This document shows positions 56,110-64,000 of a stretch of 64,000 nt of DNA, one piece after another (position 1 is the first letter of the stretch; every line of letters begins with the position of its first letter). Both the position numbers and the translations under genes were made by a program. The stretch lies in contig CM121343.1 of NCBI GenBank assembly GCA_051530055.1, positions 4,464,001 to 4,528,000 on the forward strand, read 5' to 3'. The DNA is from Neoechinorhynchus agilis (taxonomy: Eukaryota > Acanthocephala). Below the pieces are notes generated by a model that saw only the letters and a program-made list of their open reading frames with translations, ran no database searches and was not told the DNA's origin.

Positions 56110-58160
56110 TCTCATTCTTAAGTTCTCAAATCTCATGATAAAAATTCTCTTTTTTCATACAGCATCATATTAATTATCATGGGAAATATGGGAGAGTAGA
56201 TAGCAGTCATTACACAATCTTCATGATTAAAAAACCGTGACCAAAATCGATCAAAATAGACACTTTTAACATTCAATTTGAATGTCGTTGCTTTAATTGC
56301 TTGACGTTTCCTAAATCGTGCTCTCGAAGACATCCACTGATGATGTAAATTTTTGTAGTCTTATTATTTGATATATAAGCGCCAATCGATTGGTGTTTAA
56401 ATTGGTCAATGAATACAATCGCTATTTTCAGTGTTTGTGTCTTAAGTCTACATACTAAGATAAATCGTAAAGTCCGTTCATGCGTTTGAATCTATCATTT
56501 GTGCTTTGTTGTTTCTTAGAAATCGTCGTCCGGGAGATTATGCAACTTATTAATAACAATAGGAAAGTAGCGATTTATGATTTTAGCACGAGGAATGGAT
56601 TATCGGAACTTTCGATAGAAGTTCTTAATATTAAGTTAAATTCGTGGAATTACATTCGTCAATTTTAAACAGGATAGATAATTCAACCGAGATTTTTAAA
56701 ATTAAAATCCAACGCCAAATAATATTCTTATTTGTTGGATAACATTAGGATTATGAGCATTTGAAGATATTCGAAAAGAAATTAGACATACTTTTTGTCG
56801 GTTCACATTACTGTTTTAAGTTATTGCCGACATTTAAGTTTGATAAAAACATTTCAATCACTTTAGTTTCTTTTGGTAGTTATCCCCACTCTGATTTAAC
56901 ATTTAAATCCCTTGATAATGTCGAAATAATCCGACGAAAAGTCGGCAATAAATCTATGAATTTAAATACTTGCAGGGAAAACTACCAAAAGAAAGTATCT
57001 TTTCCCCTGAAGATAATAATCCAAGACATCAATCACTTCATAATCTCGTCCTCTGCTTATTTCCTGCTAGAAATAAGAATTTTAAACCTCAGTAGGATTC
57101 GTATTCTTCTCAGGGATTGATTTAAAATCTTAAATGGTTTGAACAATACTGGATCGGTGGCGACTGATTTCAAACTCAAATGTGGGTTCGTATTTTTTAT
57201 TACTATGAGCAAGTTTTGCTTTGAAAATACAAACGCTAAAGCTTTCTTTGTTTCCTGACTCGCGTCGTTGTGTGTCCAAAGAAAACTGCATCTTTTCTTT
57301 TAGCAACTGTTTGATACGATTAATTCTGAACACAGAATGCGATTTGGCTTTTAGTGATAATGCTCGCCATAATCGGCCATTGTCAATCGGTCGAAATATA
57401 TTCATCTTTAACGATCTTACTCGGGTGTCGACAAGCAACCTAAACAATAACTTTAACGTTACTTTGACCAATTCAAAAATCGCCCAAGTTCTTATTATGT
57501 TTTTCACTAACAAACTTTCACTGTGAAAAGCGTCTTCATAACTTTCACTTTTATTTTCAATCAATTTACAATTGAACGCTTCATAAGAAACGCAAAAAAT
57601 CAATGTGAAGAATTCTGCTCACTTTCCACGCATATTTCATCGCCTCACAAGCCGTCCTGCAAACAATAACCACCAACTTTCCAAACCGACCGGGCCCGTA
57701 ATCCATTGCAAAAAATCAACAACCTCATTCATTTATCCTTTCAGAACTCGAGTGTTCATATGAACTTAAACGGGGACATGGGTCCTATTCTTCTTTGTTG
57801 TTTAGCTAATAAAACTTATTATTACTATCAATAAGCACTCCTTTGAGGTCTTCGAATTCATTTGATTCGATGCTAATGTTCTGCCGAAAACCAGGATTAG
57901 TTCTTTAATCGCGGGTGCGGAATCCTTCTCTTACAAACTAGATTCTCGGTCATCCCAAAGTAAATAATCTCTTCCAATTCTAATATTTATCGATTAACAA
58001 CTGATAAGCCACCTAATTTTCATTTTCTGGATTATCCGGAACACAATTATTTTGCATGTTCATAAGTGTAACTTCAGTCTGCATTGAACTTTGTTTGACT
58101 GAAATCACAATCTTTCCCCATCCTTCCATTTTTGTTTTGCACAACCCTCGTCGTCGGTAT
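56110..58160. other. No secure gene
   Basis: A 157-codon minus frame at 57130-57603 is the longest open region, but its middle (LLFRLLVDTRVRSLKM) is the arm of the TIR family seen at 33421-33620, so it is probably chance. Other frames are below 120 codons with no motif. No RNA gene is seen. Confidence 0.4.
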
Positions 58161-58179
58161 TCCTCCATTTTTGTTAATC

Positions 58180-58387
58180 ATCATCACAAATTTATTTTGC
58201 CACCTGATTTGAGGTTGCTTTAAATTCAAAGTAGATGACTCTCGGAAGTTTCTGTAATAATAACCGGGTCTTTTTGCGCCACCAATAATCATCGAGAGAG
58301 AAAATCCGACGGAAAAAAGTACCGGGGTCATTTGCTTTGAATTTAAAGCAACCCCAAATCAAGTGGCAATAAAAACAATTTGTGATG
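58180..58387. mobile_element. Palindromic element, about 208 bp
   Basis: Arms of about 60 bp are inverted repeats: CATCACAAATTTATTTTGCC and TTGCTTTAAATTCAAAG on the left, with TTTGAATTTAAAGCAACCCC and AACAATTTGTGATG on the right. The centre has TCGAGAGAGAAAATCC, similar to the edge of the 52403 and 6960 elements. Non-coding. Confidence 0.65.
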
Positions 58388-58450
58388 TCATAATCCCCCG
58401 GATAAAAGATGTTTTATTGATTTGAAATATCTTTTATCTGGGATTATGAC
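58387..58450. repeat. Hairpin: deletion copy of the hammerhead-like repeat
   Basis: The arms TCATAATCCCCCGGATAAAA and TTTTATCTGGGATTATGAC pair almost perfectly. Between them lie GATG and GAAATATC, the remains of CTGATGA and of GAAA-stem III-C, with stems II and III lost. The order supports TTTTATCC as the 3' side of stem I in the 1835-1925 motif. Confidence 0.6.
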
Positions 58451-58898
58451 CTATTAAATCTCTTTTAATTTGTCGATGGCCTTTTCGGACTGGGCTATGC
58501 AAAAAATTACGATTATTGAGTCACATAAATATTCGATTGTTCATCGATCGCTGACAAGTTTCTTGTTCCACATTTGAGTTTGCCATCAATCGCCAGCGAT
58601 CCAATATTGTTCAAACCATTTAAGATGTTTATCCAAATCCACTGAATGCCTAGTTTTATTTTTAAATTGTTTTTTTCAGGATGCAATGATTGAAGCTCCT
58701 TACACGCAGGGAGAACATTTACGCTTTTAAATTTTTGTTCAATGAAAAAACAAGAACTCTTGAACATCTTATGGAATTTTTTTAAACAGGCGCTATAAAA
58801 ACGCTCTAGGCTTTCTCAAGTGACGTATTAACTCATGAGTACATGTACAGTGGTAGTAGTAGCTTTTGAGCGTCCATGTGAGTTTTATACGCAGTGTA
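58451..58898. other. TM9SF3 upstream region
   Basis: No gene is recognised. The promoter and leader of TM9SF3 should lie in the last 150 bases. Confidence 0.4.
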
Positions 58899-61225
58899 AT
58901 GGCGCGCAAAGTGATCGTATTGATTATTTGCTTTGTGCTCACTGTTTGTTTATTTGATTGCGATGAACACAATCATCAGGTATGTTTTTTCATCCATTGG
59001 GCCGCGTCGGGTACATTTTTTTGAACGTTTCAGTGATTTTGAACGGAAAACAACTACGAGGAGCGCTTTCTTTCCATTTTCAGTTGCGCTCTTAATTTAG
59101 GACGTTTTGAACTCATTGTGCATTAATTTTACACTTCAAAGAACTTCGCGATTTCCTTTAAGTACTTAATCGCGTAACATAAAAGTACTAATTTATCCAG
59201 GGCATTTAAGTCACTCTTTTGTGTCATTTTGCCTTTTTAGTATAAAGATGGCGAAGAGATTATTGCCTGGATGAACACAGTGGGCCCTTATCACAACCGG
59301 CAAGAAAATTATCCATATTTTTCGCTTCCGTTTTGCGCCGGAGGACGAAAGGAAATCTCTCACCGTCATGAAACCATAAGTGAACATTTACTTGGAATGG
59401 AACTTGAATATAGTGGCCTTGAAATTAAATTTAAAAGTAAGTTACGACCTGATCGCAATTTTTGCCCAAATCCATCGTTCAAGACGACGTAACAAACACG
59501 AATTTCTGTTCAATTGCTTCAACTCCCGATCAGTTGCGTCAATTTATTGATGCGATAAATCGTGATTATTGGTATGAGATGCTAATTGATGACTTGCCTG
59601 CCTATAGTGAAGTCGGTTTCTTGGAGCACGAGAATGGTGTTTATAATCTTTATACCCACAAATTGATTTCTTTGTCGTACAACAATGACCGAATAATTGA
59701 ATTTAATTTAACTGTTGCGAACCCACAACCATTGATCTTTGGATCCGAGATCTGGTTTTCCTATAAAGTAACATGGTCAAAAAGTAATTTGAATTATGAC
59801 CAAAGGTTTAACAAGTATTTGGACACCAAATTCTTTGGACACCAGATTCACTGGTTTTCGATCCTTAATTCATTTATGATGGTCCAGTTTTTAGTGTGCT
59901 TTGTCTTCATGATCCTGTCTAGAACTTTGAGGCATGATTTCGCAAGATATGGATTTGTTAATGACGGTGATGTTAACTCATTGAATACTGAACCCAGATC
60001 CGATTACGAAAGGAGTATAGTTGAAGAATATGGATGGAAACAAGTTCAAGGCGATGTATTTCGACCACCCCGTAAAGCCATTTTGCTAGCTTCACTTTTG
60101 GGAACCGGACTTCATATAAGCACTTGCCTCCTTCTTCTCATTATTGTGACGATAATCGGCCGGTTATATACCAAACTATCTTCAATGATCGGTGCTGGCA
60201 TATTCCTATATGCGATATTGTCACCAATCAATGGATTTTTCGGTGCCAGCTATTACTCCCAGTGGAATGGCAAAAACTGGATCAAACAGATGATAACGGG
60301 CATTCTTCTATTTCCAATGTTGTTCGCCATTGCTGGTTTCTCCATAAATCTTATTGCCGTTTGTAGTGGAAACACTCGCGCAATTCCACTTCTGACAATT
60401 CTTAGTCTAATTGCAACTATGTGCCTCATTGTTGCACCACTCAACCTAGTGGGCACATTGTTTGGTCGAGCCACTAGTGGGACTATCGTTGATACGAGGA
60501 TCCTAAAGTTTAATGCAATTCCGAGACCAGTTCCAGAGAAACCTTGGTATCTCAGAACTTTTACAATGAACATCCTTGGTGGCATTCTGCCTTTCGGATC
60601 TATTTTTATCGAGATGTACTTTATTTTTTCTTCTTTTTGGGCTTATACGGTAGAGATGCTCATTTAAACCCCGGAATGTGGTACAAAAATAAGAAGTAAT
60701 AGAGATTCTCTTAGTTCAGACATCACTCTATCGTCGAAATCGCGCTACAGTGTGTGTGTGTGCGAGTTTCGATGCAAAAATAATTACTTGGCAATTTCCC
60801 GCCACGAATTATCCCCTTTTCACACAGTGTTAATCTTGTCAACTTCCTTTTATCAAAGCCTTCATGAATATCGCTACCATAGAATCTATTACGTCTACGG
60901 GTTCATGCTACTCGTGTTTATCATGCTTGTCATTGTAACTTCATGCGTTGCTGTTGTATCGACTTATTTTCTTCTTAATGCAGAGGACCATTATTGGCAT
61001 TGGTCCAGTTTTATGGTTGGAGCATCCGTTTCAATATATGTATACATCTATTCTATTTATTACTTTTATTCTCGGACAAGAATGAGCGGACTATTCCAAG
61101 TTACATTCTACTTCAGCTATATGGCCTTATTTTGCAATATATTGGGAATCATGTGTGGTACGTTCGGATACTTGGGTGCCAATGCCTTTGTTTATAGAAT
61201 ATATTCAGTTGTAAAAATTGATTAA
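58899..61225 (+). CDS. TM9SF3: Transmembrane 9 superfamily member 3 (nonaspanin)
   Basis: Exons are 58899-58979 (signal peptide, [17 protein letters not shown]), 59241-59436, 59484-60649 and about 60884-61225, giving roughly 595 residues (human 589). Diagnostic blocks are [125 protein letters not shown] and [15 protein letters not shown]. It has nine predicted membrane helices and ends VKID, the KxD-type Golgi retention signal. The protein is a Golgi multi-spanning protein. The last intron has a phase problem: a canonical GT donor at 60650 and the only nearby AG (60881-60882) put the join one base out, and an in-frame join (AYT-IYYVYGF) would need GT...GA or GG...AG ends. Confidence 0.92.
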
Positions 61226-63000
61226 AATAAATGAACATACTAGTTTTGTTTTTATGCTCCAAATGGGGACCACCGGATTATGCTATGTAACCAGATCCTT
61301 CCCAAGTACATTGTCTCTCGGGGTAGAACTTTTCGTCCTAGCGGCGGATCAGGTTGAAGAGGATCTTTTTTGGACTTACCGGCTAACCATTTCGACTGCG
61401 ACTTGCTCCTGGTAAGCAGACGCAATAAAGCGGAAATAGATTATGGAAATCCGCTGCGACCAGTTTTTAACAAATCCAAGCGCTCTGTCCTTCTGTGGGC
61501 TTCGTTGCTGGCCAAGCGTGGCAGTCGCACAATTGTGAATACCTTAAATAAACTAATTAGCGAATGGCTTTCGTTCATCATCCTCTATGCAGGGGGAACG
61601 ACACCAATTCTCCGATACGAGCTGCTGCCGACGAATCTTTTTAATTTATATTACGCATATTAATGTAGGCGAGCGACATTCGTAGTGTACTCTTATTGCT
61701 AACAAACTCAACCTTAAAAACAAAATTGATTACGCCAAACATTTAATAGTATCAAAAAAACATATTCTACATGTCGATTGAGCAGTGAAAAACATTTAAT
61801 TAAACTATAGCAGCCTTAATCAACAATGGATTATAAATTCGCACGTCCTGCAGTTCAAACAGAAGAAATTTTGTCGAAAGCAATTAAGTTGAAAATTTAG
61901 CTTTCTAATGAACATTATATGAATCGCACTTCCTTCTAAAGTCGAGAATGGTTTTATTTCAGACAGTATTTTACGATCGAGAACACATTCATCCAAAGAT
62001 AAATCCTTAATCCACGTGGATGTCGATGAGAAACATTTGGATGCTGCTTACTAACGTAAATGACAAAACTAAATTTTCCTATAATTTTTCTGGGTTTGCT
62101 GCACCTTTAATCACTGATATCAAATCAAGCAAAAAGCCAATATTCAAATCAATTCATTTAGCTCCGATGAAATTTTGCAGCACTCAGGATTACCCCGATT
62201 TTTAACTGTGTTGCGGCGGTTCAGTTCGATAAAAATGCAATCTGAATAATTGAATCTTAATGCTGCAAAGAACAATTTTTGGACAGAGTCAGAGCGTATC
62301 AATAATTAATGTAGCCCGGCAATCTAAACTACTTTTGCTTTTACTGCTAAATTTCGTAGAGGATACTCATAGAAAGGAAAAATCGTCACGAAATAAAAAG
62401 TGAGGCGCGAGCACTAGTAGAGACTAAAATTCAAACAAAATGCACTCGGTTTGTTAAGCTTAAGATTTGTTAAATTCTCACAAAAACAACCATTTTCATA
62501 AGAAGCATTCAGTGCCTCAAACATAAAAAGGTAAAATTAAAGTCAGCTTATAAAAAAGCGCAATATTTCGACCCTGCGATTCAACCTAGAATATAACGCA
62601 GAACTACACTAATGATTCCAAGAATGTTTCTTGATTGCGCCGTTATTTAGAACTTAATCGAAAGGTTTAAAGTGAATTTCGAATTTTTGAAACATAAAGG
62701 CCATATTAGTGTCACATTTTAAAATAGCGCAAAATTTTGAATTTACGACTAAATAATGAAAAACAATACCGCAATGCACCATGAATTCTACTTCGCTTTT
62801 TAAACTCAAAAGCTTCTGGAAAACAAATGAAGGTCTTATGCTGTTTAATTATTTCGCTTTCTCCTTAAAACGAAGCTCAGAATACTGAAAACTGACAAGA
62901 TCCAAGTGACAAACGGCTTAATAATGAAAAAGACAATAGCAGTGCACCAATCATCATGAAATGCCATTTTATAACGGTTTGGATACAAAATTTCAAAGTA
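61226..63000. other. No secure gene
   Basis: A plus-strand open region at 61370-61663 (NHFDCDLLLVSRRNKAEIDY, then SVLLWASLLAKRGSRTIV) and an overlapping frame at 61218-61415 (RSFPSTLSLGVELFVLAADQ) have protein-like composition. They might be exons of an unknown gene, but I find no family. The remainder is AT-rich without features. Confidence 0.35.
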
Positions 63001-63330
63001 AGTTTCCTCTTCCCTTCATCGAGGTATTTCGTCCCCTTTGGTTGTGTGCGTCATCAGCAGTAACGGATTCGAACCCTTCAGATCCCAGTTAAGGGTCACC
63101 GGGTTCGAATCCGTTACTGCTGATGACGCACACAACCAAAGGGAACGAAATACCTCGATGAAGGGAAGAGGAAACTCACTGTTGAGTCCCGCCTCCCCGG
63201 GAGGTATCTGAGAATCCGGAGGGATGCACAAACTTATAACCGTCTACGGTCTTGGGGCATTGAGCGCAGACCAGCGCTTCCCAGACCGAAATCGGTAGGC
63301 TACGGGTGTCCATTCGGCCGTGTATGGAAA
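63001..63330. repeat. SINE B in head-to-head arrangement: 76-bp near-perfect hairpin
   Basis: 63003-63078 and 63104-63179 are inverted repeats with about one mismatch in 76 bp, around a loop of about 25 bases. The right arm begins GGGTTCGAATCCGTTACTGC, containing a canonical tRNA B-box. The SINE body continues to 63330 with CAGACCAGCGCTTCCCAGAC, as at 6610 and 7230. The high identity means the inverted half arose recently or is kept by gene conversion. Confidence 0.75.
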
Positions 63331-64000
63331 AAATATCAATCAAAATTTCAAATCTTTTTTGTATGCATTTGGCAATTTTACCGTGACTTAAAAATTCTCT
63401 TTAGAAGAAGCTTTGAGCGATTGTAGGAGGAAAACTATACATTACAAAAGATCATAAAATCGGCGCAACATGTCGATCTTAAGGCCAGTAATTAAAAAGG
63501 ACATAAAATGCACCAATCAAGTCCAAGTATCTTTTATATAGGCTATTATTAATAAATAATTAAAAGTTGTTGACAAATAAAGTTTAAAATATACCGCCGT
63601 GGATTTGTTTGTATGTACCAATTGACGACATAAATGTCTGAACTAAAGATGAAAAAGTTTTTGTTAAGATGTTGTCTGTGAGTGCAACTCAATGCTAGGG
63701 ATCATTTTTCGAAATTAAACGCTATAGAAATTTAGGTTATGATATTGAACAATGGAAATATGATATCTTGTTATTTTAAGGTCACCGGATCAATTTGAGG
63801 TCTGATAAAGTTATGAACGAAAACCATTGGTTAATTTCACACTTGATCATGTGATCAGGGGTGAAAAAACTATTCATCGTTCAATGTTGTCTCACATAGA
63901 CGCTAGCACGGAATGAATACACAGAATCTTAACTCTTGTCGCTTTCTTTATGTTGTTGGATTGGTAGTGACATTGCGAAAATCGAACTAACAAACCACGA
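63331..64000. other. No gene recognised
   Basis: AT-rich to the window edge. No open frame above 60 codons or repeat that I can identify. Confidence 0.45.

Noticed and set aside
57130-57603. 157-codon minus-strand frame as a gene
   Set aside because: Its middle is the arm of a TIR repeat family seen near 33421 and 37436, and no family or splice signal supports it.

Overview
This is nuclear DNA of a small-genome animal. It has spliced genes with very short introns (mostly 34-65 nt), AT-rich spacers, and genes lying 2-5 kb apart on both strands. Orthologues of ATG7, STUB1/CHIP, MED4, CREBRF/REPTOR, Meteorin, FAF2, DDX3, MTCH2 and TM9SF3 can be recognised. The REPTOR-type bZIP gene and the Meteorin-like gene suggest an ecdysozoan, probably an arthropod (possibly mite-like), but the sequence alone does not settle the taxon.

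Layout. 0-9.7 kb: a SNF2 helicase fragment, MED4, a decayed calpain, and then a repeat-rich zone with tRNA-derived SINEs, palindromic elements and a hammerhead-like motif. 9.7-17 kb: ATG7, a CHIP gene with a hAT-type MITE inside its U-box, and an unknown single-pass membrane protein. 18-24.5 kb: a histone H4 pseudogene, a SINE, a LINE copy without reverse transcriptase, and a 372-bp tandem array interrupted by the 3' end of a Penelope-like element. 24.9-32.4 kb: an unusual neuronal calcium sensor, a small secreted protein, a Meteorin-like protein and CREBRF/REPTOR. 33-39 kb: a TIR element, a 2.6-kb satellite of 73-bp units and a second LINE remnant. 39.6-51.2 kb: a HECT-like ligase remnant, a zinc-ribbon protein, FAF2, DDX3, a four-TM protein and a terminal exon of an unknown gene. 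52-64 kb: palindromic elements, MTCH2, TM9SF3 and a long SINE hairpin.

Several host genes fall into proteostasis and stress pathways: ATG7 (autophagy), CHIP and the HECT-like ligase (ubiquitin), FAF2 (ERAD, p97) and REPTOR (TORC1/stress transcription). They are not arranged as an operon, and the clustering may be chance.

The most novel signal is a dispersed family of palindromic repeats. The best copy (about 1835-1925) can fold as a type I hammerhead ribozyme: a CTGATGA core, a stem II with one bulged G, GAAA, a perfect 6-bp stem III and a C at the cleavage position. Decayed relatives lie at 7081-7180, 19224-19310 and 58387-58450. A second hammerhead-like core lies in the Penelope-like fragment. 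Together these suggest a retrozyme-like family.
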